Assembly: GCA_008692225.1 (NCBI GenBank)
Contig: VICG01000009.1
Span: forward strand, 1,364,001 to 1,428,000
Reading direction: 5' to 3'
Length of the DNA stretch: 64,000 nt
Origin: Monilinia fructicola
Lineage: Eukaryota; Ascomycota; Leotiomycetes; Helotiales; Sclerotiniaceae
Below, piece by piece: positions 1 to 11,961 of the stretch (positions within the stretch are counted from its first letter, which is position 1; each line of letters begins with the position of its first letter). The notes below the pieces were generated by a model. The model was not told the origin of the DNA. It searched no databases and worked only from the letters and a program-made list of their open reading frames with translations. Both the position numbers and the translations under genes were made by a program.

Positions 1-87
1 TGGTTCAAGATCACCAACCATTGGGCTTCCAAGGCGAGAAGCCACACTTCCAACGAATCGTTTTACCAAGAGACAACCCAACGCAAA

Positions 88-420
88 CTATTCACTTGGA
101 GAATCACCCTTCCAAACCGCCTCTAAGATCCAAAGATTAGCCCCAGGGGGCTACTTTCCTCCCCTTGAACCTAAATCTCGGATCCGCTTCCTCAAAAAGC
201 CTAGCCCAATCCTCCAACTCCCTCTCCCTCGCATTCTGCAACTCGCGCCAAATAGGCAAGACTCCAAATTTCGGGAGTACATTATCATTGATGATAATGC
301 GAGAGCCTTTCTTTGGTGCTGGGATATGGTTATGTAGGATCTTGATACACTATTTATCAGACCAGCTGTGAAGAATCTATCGAAAGAAACAGACGTCGGC
401 ATTTTGGACGGGTTGTACGG
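88..420 (-). pseudogene. O-methyltransferase C-terminal relic
   Basis: Read on the minus strand this gives the C-terminal third of a fungal SAM-dependent O-methyltransferase of the sterigmatocystin-O-methyltransferase-like type. Visible family landmarks are QPVQNADV, the ILHSWSDK segment, GSRIIINDNVLP, ERELEDWARLF and DPRFRF, followed in the next frame by a LWILEAVW end. Two in-frame TAG codons (377-379 and 350-352) and a one-base shift at the five-G run 146-150 interrupt it. The N-terminal half is not recognisable upstream of about 420. Family membership rests on recognised motifs and the decayed state is seen directly. Such enzymes usually methylate phenolic or polyketide metabolites; the substrate here is unknown. 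Confidence 0.7.
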
Positions 421-429
421 ATGAGGTAA

Positions 430-2320
430 GGTGCAAGTTGGTGTTGGTAGGAACACACATACGTCAAATAAGCCCGCAACTTTGCATTTCCAACCGTTGA
501 TACCTAAGAGTGACTGTTGGAAGCTCAGTAATTAAATTCGGGTCCGGGTTTTGGAATCTTGAACATTGCCTGATAGATCTTGAGTTTTTGGAGAAGGGAA
601 TCAAAGTGGCAGATAAAACAAAGTACCAAATTCTGAGTTCGACTTGATAAATCTCACCAGTTAAGTCTGAGTACACTCATCTCTATTGTATTCATTATCA
701 ATACATTCAACACCCTCACACATCAATTAATACTCAATATCGCGCGTCAGACTCAAACTTCTTGAAGATTTTAAGAACTTGTGAGAAGATATATCTCATC
801 AAGTACAATGCAAGAGCTACAGGGGATAAGTAAGCCAATGTAAAAATGAAAATAAAACTTTGATGGAATTGAAACATAATATATTACATGATCCGCTCAG
901 ATCAAGGGAGTTCAAGTATGCAACAACTAATAGCTCGATATGTACTTGATTAGATAATCGATACAATGTCGAAATCAAATCGTGGTAGCTTACTTGAAGG
1001 CTTGCATCCGAAGTTATATTTTATCATTTCATCTATTGTAGAATAATAGAGTATCACCTGAAGTCACTATTCCAAAGGAAGGAAATGCGTAATTTAATGT
1101 GCATCTGTGGAAAAAGAGCGGAGGCATTTGGCTGTTATTTTTCATGAACAGATAGATACACAAGAACTATCGTGCTTTGAGACGTGGATCAATAGATAGT
1201 GTCATGGGTGTAGGCCCGGATATAACTACTTGAAGGTGTCTCATCAGATGTATTATAGTGAAGAGCACCATGATGTTTTGAATGACAACGATCCAAAGGT
1301 TAGAGCGAAAGGAAGGCCATAGACAGAGAAAAGAAGAATTGGCACGCATCAACATCTATAGCTTGTCGAGACGCTCAATGACGATACTGCTGAGCTTCCT
1401 CGGAAGTACATTCAAACTTTTTGATCGTACCCTTCATTGCGTGGGGCTTCGAGAAGGAATTTCGAACGACCAATAATGAACACCTCCATTGTCATAAATA
1501 TGTCTTCGGCTGAAACCCGGGCGACCTTGTCGCCGTGAAATATTTGTCCTCGACTAGAAATCATCTTGGAAAATAGAATTTCAAGAGGAAAAAAACTATG
1601 GTATCTCCAGAAGTGTGTGGTAACCAAAATTCCCCTTACCACTATGATGTGGTGATTTTGATCCTCTCACTGTCATGTAGAATGAGAACTATAGATCAGG
1701 CAGTTTAACATGGAAACCTCGACCCCCCTTTGGGTAGAATAGCAGAGTATGGAAACACCAACCCTCACCTTACAATACACCGGATAGAGTGGAAAAGCTG
1801 TGAAGCTTCATTGTCAAAGACGCTCTTTCAAACGCAAACAAGTCAGTATGTTGTACCTTATCTAGGTGTGAGCACGCTCCAGCTTGTGACTTGGACCGTA
1901 GTCAAAATTCAAGGCGCATTACAGTCCAACCTAGATGAAAAGGAGATGTTTCGTGAACCGAATCTATATATGATGAATGAACTGTGTGTCGGTATACTCG
2001 AGTACAGGATAATAAAATGTTATTATATCTGCGAAATCTAGACGCGATCCAAGCTCAATTTCAGCCACAGCTGTTCTTGGCGCACACCGCCACATTGTCG
2101 CGAAATCCCGTAGTAACCTTGGAACCTTACGTACTTTTAGTACTTCCAAGGTTGATCGCATCGCATTTCAACGCGTTCCTGGCATCAAGGAATTTCCATC
2201 AACCAACTTCAACTCGAACTTCAACTTAGACCTCAGCATTTACCCATTTAATCAAGAAAGTGTTTTATAATCAACACCTTCATTATTCAATTTCGAAAAT
2301 AGAAAGCACGATAAGACAAG
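430..2320. other. gene-poor stretch, no gene recognised
   Basis: Only short open frames without recognisable domains are present (for example 1412-1642 minus and 1730-2041 plus). The last 100-200 bases before 2325 are probably the 5' untranslated region and promoter of the SAP-domain gene. Nothing else could be supported. Confidence 0.5.
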
Positions 2321-2324
2321 CAAA

Positions 2325-3186
2325 ATGACGGACTACTCACAACTCAAGGTCCCTGAACTCAAGAAGCTTCTCCAAGAGAAATCCTTACCAATCTCCGGTA
2401 ACAAAGCAGATCTCATTGCAAGGTTACAAGAATCCGAAAAGAAATCAGCTGCTGAAGCTACAGGTATGTTCCAATTGATAGTGCGACTCAAGAAATGCAA
2501 GCTGAGATTTCTTAGCAACCACAGGCGAAGATGAAATCGACTGGGACGAAGATGATGAGAAGAAAGACGAAAAGAAAGCCACAGCACCTGCTGATGCAGC
2601 AATAGCAGCTGCTGGAGGCAAAGAAGAGATCCCAAACCCTACGAAAGTCCCCAATCAAGAACCCGCGATTGATCCTGCCAAGACAACGGATCTAAAAGTA
2701 ACTGGCGGAGAAGGTGCTCCAACAGCTGAAGATGGTGCAGTTGCAGCCTCGGGTCCTACAAAGACAGAAATCGCACCTGTACCAGAAGCACCAAAACAAG
2801 ACTTCAGCGCAGGAATTGAGAAGTCGGATGCACAGAAGGAGGCGGAGAAACGTGCTCAAAGAGCTAAGAGATTTAATATTCCGGAGAATGAAGAGGCAGC
2901 AAAATTGGCAGAACGTGCGAAGAAGTTTGGGTTGGATAACAGCAAGATCGTCGAGGGATTGGATAGCGCGTTACCAGAAGGAAGACAAAAGAGGGCCCGG
3001 GAAGATAACAGGCAAGGCGGAAGAAATGCGAAAAGACAAACACCAGACCACAGGAGACCACAATCTGGCCAAAAGAATACGCAGAAGCCTGGTCCAAGAA
3101 AGCCTGCGGGAGGACGTGTTACTGATGACCCGGTGGAGAAGGCCAAGGCTGAAGCAAGAGCAAAGCGATTTGCGCCTACTGAATAA
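2325..3186 (+). CDS. SAP-domain protein, Tho1/MOS11 (CIP29)-like
   Basis: Two exons, 2325-2463 and 2525-3186, flank a 61-nt GTATGT...CAG intron and encode about 266 aa. Residues 1-40 form a SAP motif (YSQLKVPELKKLLQEKSLP, then GNKADLIARL), a helix-extension-helix fold that binds DNA or RNA. The middle is acidic and low-complexity. The C-terminal part repeats the RAKRF/RAKKFGL pattern typical of the Tho1/MOS11 C-terminal domain and ends EARAKRFAPTE. In yeast and animals these proteins bind RNA and act with THO/TREX in mRNA export; that role is inferred from the family. The ATG lies in an AAAATG context, and the splice restores a continuous GEDEIDWDEDDEK reading. Confidence 0.9.
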
Positions 3187-6071
3187 AGAGAGACCTACGA
3201 GGGTACCACAAAGCGTTCTGTCGCAACGACTAGCTAGCGTTCGTTACTGTATACTAGTGATTTTTTACTTTCAACGGAATTCAGCGGCCTTGCTAATTTT
3301 CGAAATATACCATTGATACCAATTATTTCATGACCTTGTTTTGGATCCTGTGAGAGCTTCGATTTCCCAAGTCTAGGTCAAAACGAGCTCCATCCGTTGC
3401 ATCATAATCAGGTGCCAGTTCCGCCAGGGCTATTGCATCCGTGCCATCTCTTTTTATTTCCATGGTTATCACCATCTCTAGGTGCAAGGTCCAGTTCTGT
3501 GAGAGATTTTGAGTTCTTGGAGATATCAGAAAGAACTAGTAACCATTAGTGATTTGAGTAGGAGATATAATAGGTTTTGATGGTGCCAGGGGAAGCGCAA
3601 CTCAAATCTTTACCACCAACGATTATCCTTCGAGTTTCCCGAAAGATCTGCACTATTTACCTGATGGAACCAAGTGCCGCGAATGGTATTTACTTAGTGC
3701 TTTCTGCAGATGTGATAGGACTATCAGATCGCACGTCAGATGGAACATAAAGTCACAACAGAACATCCGCTCCGGCGCCAGTAAGGGTCATGTTGGATCA
3801 ACATTCCATTCATCCAATGGCTTACATGAGTGTAGATGCCCCTTTTCGGTGCGACACCGATGTCCCAGGAGAAAGGAACAGATAGAGACAACCAGGTTTA
3901 CAACCATACATATTGCCATCACGTTACTGATCCGGACCCGAAGTTAAGGAAACCAGACCACCATCAGTTATCCAATTAGAAACTATAGAACCCTGCTCAC
4001 CTTGAATTCAATCTCTCTTGGCTTGAGAAATTTGGGGCCATTCCCAGAAAAGCGTTTTTTCGGGTTATCTGTGAGCGTCTCATTGATCCATCTGTCATCA
4101 CACAATTTTGGTATCAAAAAAAGATTTTGCCTGCCAACGCATAGAAAGAATTCCAACAATCTGTTCAAACAAACTTGTAAAGATGTTGTTTCCTTCAACA
4201 TGTGGCGTTCTCCATCGTCGTATATCATGTACTTCGCCACAGTCCCCAGTGATTTGCGCCGCCAACGCACAGTCGCCATTCAATACTGTACATTGTTGCA
4301 AAAAAGCTCAGCTTGACCAGGAGCGGACCTCGGGAATCGGGAATATTTTGTTCTCAGGTCACCAAATGGAACGTGGGAAATGCTTCACGATGCCTCAGCC
4401 ACAACTGCCAACGTTTGGTCGCATATGTTGAAGTCATCACAAATATCGAGACCAAAATGTTGACCCAAGTGTTGACCCAAATTCTAGCTTTGCATCTTGT
4501 TGCTCATAAGCTCGCAAAATCGACGAAATGTGTTATATTTGGAAATGATATCCATAGCAAGGGTATACTTTGTTGTGATTTTCTATCCTTGCATCACCCG
4601 TGCTGATGAACTAACTAATTGTGTTGATGTTCCCGTTCGGGCTTTCCCTTCACCGTTTTCTGCTAAAGTTGTCAAGATATTTAGTTGATGATAGGTATAT
4701 TGAACGGGTTTGAATCATTAGAGAAAAACTCTATTTATGTCTTTAGGCAATTCTATGGGCAGCTTAATCAGGAGCGGTTTCTTCATCAGTGCTCAGGAAA
4801 TCAAACTTCACAGATAATTGGATAGGAATAATTTCCTTGTGACGAATCATGAGCTTAGCATGTCTAGAGCCATTCTGGGATAACAAGGGATACCAAGCCA
4901 TATCGTCTAATCATCAAAAGGCATTTACAACTAACTGTTTAGGTCTACATGATCCCAAAGGATCGACATTTGGATAAAAAATTTGTATGGGCGGCTTGAA
5001 GACAACGGGTAAACATTTTCCTCCCTCATCTTACGACAAGAAGCAGCTAATATCACCCGGCTGAAGGATAAAGGCCAATTTGTCCCGGCTCGGTACTAGG
5101 TTCAGGGGCATCATGTAGATCTTATAGGCTCAAATATCGTATCATTCATCTAAACCCCGGGTTTTAGTGTTGAGCCGGTCACAATCTCAGAGGCCAGTTT
5201 ACGGGGATTGCCGCTGAAAGCTGATGTCGTCTAGTTCATCTAGTCAATCCAGCCAATCCAGCTAATCTAGTCAATTCTAGCTAAAGGGCGCTTGACAACG
5301 TCCATTGATATGACAGAAATCGTTCAATGGTAACAGTATTGGTGAGAGTGTAACAAAGTACAATGTTGCCAAGTTTGTCAACTCTATCAAGTACCAACAA
5401 TATGACTGCAGACGCGCAAGATCCGCTAGCACATGGCGAAGAAAATCAGCCTGTGTAACAAGCGCGCCTCAAACTACCTACCTATCTAGTAGTTTCCATT
5501 GATCTTGAACCAATTGAAGATGCCGAGCCACGTACTAGATACCTCAGAAAATCTTTCTTGATCCATTATTTTGGCTTTTCCACCAATGTGACCGACTGAC
5601 CTTGTTACACCCGACGAATGATGACTTGGCGTTTAACAAGAACCCCCTCAATCGGATCTTAACCAAAATCGACTCGCTCATGATAAATGATGGGAAAATA
5701 CCCGGATATGGTCACCAAGCGTTTCATCGCTCACCAATGATTTTGTTTTGAGGCCCAATAAGTATATCATAGGCTTAAGTACATACTCTGTACTGTGTGT
5801 GCATGACCGTTTGGCGCATCATAACATCAATATTGACATTTTACAGGGTTCTGCAGTTTATCATGCACGTTTTGTGGGCTTGAAGTTTTTCCTTTTTTTG
5901 CCCTGCTTCTTGTTATCACTGTATGTATGCAGATAATCAATCTTACAGGACCCGGGAATTCTTCCAATCCACAATTCAATAATATTCTAATTGAGGAATG
6001 ACGAACGAAAATCTTGATGGTTTTGTATCTTTGACCTCAATTGATGGTCACTAAGCTTCTTTCATATCAAG

Positions 6072-6190
6072 ATCTTCTGCTTCTGCTTCTGCTTCTGTTT
6101 CTGCTTCTGTTTCTGCTTGTGCTTCTCTTTCTTCTTCTCCTCCCCCCTTTCTCCTTCTTCTCCTTCTCATCCTCCTTCTCCTTGTTGGCT
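6072..6190. repeat. pyrimidine-rich TTCTGC microsatellite tract
   Basis: Imperfect hexamer repeats of the TTCTGC/TTCTGT type grade into C/T-only sequence. The tract creates an artefactual poly-leucine open frame (6041-6436), which is not called as a gene. Confidence 0.85.
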
Positions 6191-7061
6191 ACTCCAGAGG
6201 CACAGTCATATGCACAAGTTGATGATGACCGAGAAAGAGACCCAATCCTTCGTCCAGCCAGCATACATACAGCGGCATGGCCATATAAGGGCCTCAGCAT
6301 TGATAACGCCACAAAGCAAGTACCGGGCATGACCGTAGAACAGCCTATTATACAGCCTACGGCCTCTAAGATACCAAGAAGTCATGATTACTCTCATGTA
6401 CCTCTCCACCGCATACCCGGAATTCTTGAGTTTTAGTAAACACTACATTCTCCATACATATATGATACTTTGCACATATCCAAATCGACTCGTACACTTG
6501 GACAGCATTTTGTCCCGCACTTTTAGTACGACCAAAAATAAATAAATATCATATCGACCTTCATTAAGCTGCAGGCACAAAACTCAATTTCCAGTGGCTC
6601 ATCATCTCTAACTAGTATCGTCTCCATTATTCAACGGAAGCTATAGAGTGACAAGTCCCCACACTCTAGACCCTTGTCCTTTTCCATTGGGTGCGACCCT
6701 TTAGTATCAACCACAACCTAATACTCGAATATTCTTAAGGAAATCACCGGCTTTTCTTTCTCTTCTTCTCTTTTCTCTTTTGTTGTCGACTCTTACATAT
6801 CCTTCAAGTTAATTTTTCTTTGCATACATTCCTACGCCTCTGTTTTGTGTTTCACTATACCTACTCCGAGATACCCTACCCTGGCGGTGATCCATACGTT
6901 TTTCGTCGTCTTCACGTGCTTGAATACAAGTATATTTGCCACCATTAACTTATTGTGACATTGCAACCACACTATCTCGGGATTTCGATATTCCTATGCA
7001 TTGAAAATACTTCTAATTAGACGAAGATCCTCCCGGAATAATCCAAAAAGGCTTGAAACAG

Positions 7062-7144
7062 GTAAGACTCAATAACTTCTCTAATCTTCTATCAAACTAC
7101 TCACTAGTTCTAGTCTTGATATATTTCCTTACTTTCCCGAGCAG
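7062..7144 (+). other. possible 5'-UTR intron
   Basis: A GTAAGA donor follows ACAG at 7061. A pyrimidine-rich stretch ending GAGCAG at 7144 could be its acceptor, giving an 83-nt intron in the leader of the gene starting at 7268. No transcript data are available, so this rests on consensus alone. Confidence 0.45.
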
Positions 7145-7267
7145 AACAAGCTTGGCTATCACATAGTATAAATCAAATTCCAAGCATGTACCCTTGTTAC
7201 TGTTTATAACCCAAGGTGGATCCCAGCACACCTATTTTTTGAAGAATGCTGCTTGAAGCAAGACGTC

Positions 7268-10200
7268 ATGGCATCCAACAGTACACAATTTGGCCTACTA
7301 TCTAGACCAAATGTTGCCTTATCGCATAGAAGAGCTCCACGCCATACTCAATCACAGGAAGCTGCCCAGACAAGGGAAACGCGAGAGGAAAATTCGTATA
7401 TTCAGTCGAGAAAAGAGCAAAGAAGGGCGAATGTGGAGATTAATCAGCAGACATATCTTCCTCGACCAAGTATACGACAACCTTCTCCTGTACCAAGATC
7501 AAAATCTGAGACCGGATCTAAACGGAAAATCACCTCTCCATTGGGACTCAGAAGCCGTGTTGATAGAGATGTTGCTAGTCCCCATCCTGTTCCAACTGTC
7601 AAGGAAAAGATATCTCGGAACGTTTTGAGGAGAAAGCCTTCATCTATAGCCCAACATGCCGAGCTTAGCCGACCTACGACAGCCAGAACAGCTAATGGCT
7701 CTCCCAGTAGCTGGGGGCAGTCAACAGTACTCGAAACAGGTGTTCAAGCTTCAACGAAGCCAATGCCTTCGCGTATTGAAACTTCACAGCAAGCTCGAAA
7801 GGTTTCGACTTCCTCCACAAAGGATGCTCCACGGGTTATACCAGAGCTGGACAGATACCGAACAAAACCAGACCAGCATCGTGAGGAACTGAATGCTAGG
7901 TTTGGATCATATATTCCTTACAAGTTAACGACTCCCGACATATCCCCTCCTACACCTTCGATTTCTTCAGGTCTTGTAAGTTCAGGATCTAGTCACAAAA
8001 GATATAGTGGGTATAGTGGAAGCGGATATAGCGCAAGTCCTTCGACAAGATTTTCGGGATCTCCAGGTCCAAGCGCCTATAGCAGAGATACCACTCCTAC
8101 CTCGATGTCATCTGTTTCGCCTAGTATTTTGGCCCCTTTCAAGTCTAGCATTCCGAATCGCAGAGGAAGTAGTCCCCCTAGAAATCGATCACCTTTTACC
8201 CAGAGAGGTGAGAGCAATGCATCAAATGAACTTGACAATACAATTGGCGACTCACGGGGACTACCCTCGTTACGAGAGTCTATCAATTCCTCATCATCCA
8301 ACTCAACGGTGAAAGCAGATGGGAAAGCTCGGGATAAATCACAAAAGAAGAAGTCTCCTCTTCCACCTAGTCCGCCACCTCGTAAGTCTTCCCATCAATT
8401 TAGGAAGCTGCCCATGGAGGAAATGTCACCAGTCAGGTTGAATCCAAACCCACCACTCATGGGTACTATTTCATCCTCAGATGCATCACCTCAAAGACTA
8501 CCAGCTCCAGCTGCATCATACGATAAACCATCTCCCCCGAGAAGGCCTAGCAGAGACGGTACTCCGGATTTAAGATCTCAGATTGGAGATTTCACAGTTC
8601 TTCAGAGCAACTTTACTGGCATGAAGTATATGCATAATAAAAGTGACAGCGTTTCATCTCAGAAGGCAGCTTCATCTCCTCTACAGACTTCCATGACGCC
8701 AACATCACGAGAGACCTCACGGCACCCATCTCCAGTTCCAATTCAACCACTGCACCGTGCTCCAACTCCAGCACCGACTGGCCTTGGAATAGTCCCAAAT
8801 CTCAGGTCGTCTTCGCATGGGCGTATAAGCCGAGAGCCAAGTCCAAGTGTAGACGGTGGAAAACACCGCTTTGGACTTTTCAGTCGACGAACAAAGGCGG
8901 CTTCTGATACCACAGCTATCACGATCGATAAACCTCATAAGAAGGGACCAGCGGCAGGTACTGGACATGAAGGCTACACAAGATATGCACTACGTGGACG
9001 TAGTACAACTAAATCAACTGCAGGCAAACCCCGAGAAAGCACCTCGAGTGGAGCCCCAGCTTCCAGAGACCAACTCGATACCACGGATCCCTTTTTCCGA
9101 GACCGAATGAGCCCTGTCATAATAGCTGGTGGTGGTACAATAAAAGAGAATCGAAATTCTAGCTCTGAAGTCAGTCGTACAGATAGTAACATAAGCCTTC
9201 CTGCATTGGTCAAAAATACTTCTCAAACCAGTTTGGGTCAAAACACACCCACAGTTGTTCTACAGCCGTCAGCTATTCCAAAAGAAAGCAGCAAGCGGAC
9301 CTCTTCTATGGATGCTTCCAAAATTAGAAGGCCCTCTGACAGTCAAGAGGAAGACCACCCCAAAAAGCCATCCCTTGCATTTCGGAGATCAATTCAGCGT
9401 CTCAATAACTCGACTAACGTCAAACCACTCCATATCACAACGAAGGGCCCATCATCTTCTATGAGCAGCCTGGATCCCATCATGATGTCTGGAGAATCAG
9501 AACTAGAGTTAAATCATGAGGTCGAGCGCGGAAGAGAGGCTCAGCATATCAAGCCAAAGAAACTGGAGAAAAGAGCAAGGTCGCCTCGGAAGTGGAATTT
9601 CTTTCATAGACAAGCACCAAAAGCAGAGATCGATGTCAAACCAGATGCAGTGCCCGTCAGCATTGGTAGACAACCTGTTAAACCGATACCCCATTACGCA
9701 ATGTTTGAGTTTTCAGACGAGCCAGAAGATACTGACAGTGTGGATCTAGCGGAAATTCTCAGAGATTCAGACGTGGTAGAATTGACTGACGAACAATTGA
9801 ATGAACTTCGATTCAGTAATTATAAGGAGAACATTCGACGTTTTGAGGAACTTCAAATAGCCATGGCACCTTCACTGCCAGAGATAATGCCGGCGACTGT
9901 TGCTTTCTCCTCATTGGAACCGATGATGCCTCCATCACCTCAGGTTCCTCAGGCAGATACAGAACCTCATATTAAAAAAGATGTCGCCCCTGTTCGACAA
10001 AGTCGTCTTCAACAGGTTGGTCGAATCCCAAAGGTTGTCTCTGCAAGGACTGAAGCTACATCCCCAATATCTTTCTCAAGGCCATTTGCCAGGTTGAGTA
10101 CTATACAACCTACGATGGATCTACCTTCATTTGATAGTAACTCGATCGCTCTAGGAGCAAGTCCTGCGAAGCTTGCTAGTCCTGAAATTCACTCAACACC

Positions 10201-11961
10201 ATTTACCAGCCCTGTCTCATACCAAGGAGAGTTTCTTTCCTTTTCTCCACGAAGCTCTCCTAGAAATAATTCCACCGCTACAACAAGTAGCTCTGGTACG
10301 ATCAACAATGCTGATATCACGGCCATTATTCCCGAACCTGACTCAGCCCTGGCGGAAGATGAGGTGTGGGATGAATATGATGATTTGATTGAAATTGATG
10401 GGTCTTCTAAACCTCGCATCGTTTCCACCACTTCATCTTACGGTGTTCCTTTTCAATACGAAACATATCAGAGTCCCTCTTCTCGCAATATACCACCAAG
10501 TCTTCAAGCTTCCCCTTTCTCAAACCGCGATTTGCCAGAAATTCCACGTCGAAGATCGGCCATCACATCAATTGCATCAAGTTGCTACACCGTCGAGATG
10601 AACACAGACAACAACACTGAAGACAAAGATACATCGAAACCTATCTCATCACCCCCAACTCCAGTATCCTTCTCTGAATTCTTCAACGGGTATGGTGAGC
10701 GTAATAACGCCATACACTCACCAAATTCCCAACACATATCGGCAGTCGAATACAGAAAATCTGGTTCTTCCAGCAATTCCTCCCGAATTTCAGGAGCTAG
10801 CCTCATGCGAATTGAATCTGAAGAGAGCAGTTCTCCAATTTCGCAGGTGAATCTGAGGGTAGGTAGTATGAGTGTTAGCAAATGGCTTACCTTTGGACAC
10901 GTATTGTTCAGTCCGGCTAGAGATGAGGTAGGCAACTTGATGGACGGACCTAGGACGAAGTGCCATTCCATTTTAGTTATTGATGGACTTGGTAATGGTA
11001 TGTTAAAAACTCCAAATTTCACTTGCTGTATAGAACTAACATGACCTTAGACGATTGGTCCTTCTACGCCGCCGAAACTTATCCAGCCTGTACATTTTAC
11101 AACCTCTCGCCTACCGCCCCTCTTTCGCCGACTAGCTCCCAGAACTCAAACTACCCCCTTCCACCTACCAACCACCGTCAAATCACGTTTTCCCCCACCA
11201 CATCTCTTGATAAATTCCCTTTCCCGGCCTCCACCTTCAGAACCGTCATTTTTCGCTTTCCTTCCTCCCTCACAACCCAAACCTACGATCATATTCTCTC
11301 TGAATCGAGACGAGTGCTTAAACCGGGTGGATATATAGAAATCACGCTCTTGGATCTCGACATGTTGAACATGGGACCCCGTACACGACGGGCTGTGAGG
11401 GGTTTAAAGACTAGATTGAAGTATCGGGATGAGTCTGTTGTATTGGGGAGTTTGGGAGACATGGTTTTGAAAGAATTGGGGGAGAGAGGATTTGGAGATG
11501 TGAAGAGTTGTTGCGTGGGAATTCCGGTCGCGGGGGTGCTTGAGAGGGCTAATGGTATTGGAGAGAAGGATACAGGAAAGGGAAAGGAAAGAGATGGAGA
11601 GACCGACAAAGAAGAGAAGAAGTCGAAGAGAAAACAGAAAGACTCACGCAGTCTTGCTGAAATGATGAAGGATGAATCAGAATCCGCTGATGAGAGTATC
11701 ACGCGTATGGTTGCGAAAGTGGGGAGGTGGTGGTATATGAGATGTTATGAATGTTCTTTACTTACATCAGCATCATCGGCATCAACATCAAAGAAAGAGA
11801 AGAACAAAAGTGGGAAAAGGGGAAAAGACAAAGAAGTGAAAAGTATCTTCTCAGATATGAGAGTTCTAGATGAATGCGAGAAGTGGAATACGAGTTTTAA
11901 GTTGGTGGTTATTCATGCGCAGAAACCGGTTGTTGTTAGGAGGAGGACTAATAGTGTTTGA
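7268..11961 (+). CDS. long disordered protein with C-terminal methyltransferase-like domain
   Basis: Exon 1 is 7268-10997 and exon 2 is 11051-11961, joined across a 53-nt GTATGT...TTAG intron; together they encode about 1,546 aa. The first ATG in the long frame is at 7268 (MASNSTQFG). About the first 1,150 residues are Ser/Pro/Arg-rich, low-complexity and dense in SP/TP sites, so likely disordered and phosphorylated. A short conserved-looking block (PIPHYAMFEFSDEPEDTDS, then LTDEQLNELRFSNYKENIRR) lies near residues 820-870. The C-terminus holds a class-I methyltransferase-like core: VIDGLGND (weak motif I), FRTVIFRFPSS, then RRVLKPGGYIEITLLDLDML. A Lys/Ser-rich insert follows. Motif I is atypical, so SAM binding is uncertain and the substrate is unknown. 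Confidence 0.85.

Larger units (their letters stand above)
3190..7260. other. 4-kb intergenic stretch
   Basis: No convincing coding region was found. Open frames near 4000-4700 have no recognisable domain and overlap on both strands. A cluster of short CTAG/CCAAT-containing repeats lies near 5225-5285. The part from about 6400 to 7260 is probably the promoter and leader of the long gene that starts at 7268. Confidence 0.5.

Noticed and set aside
6041..6436. 131-codon open frame with poly-leucine
   Set aside because: It is a translation of the C/T-rich hexamer tract; no domain, and a competing frame on the other strand.
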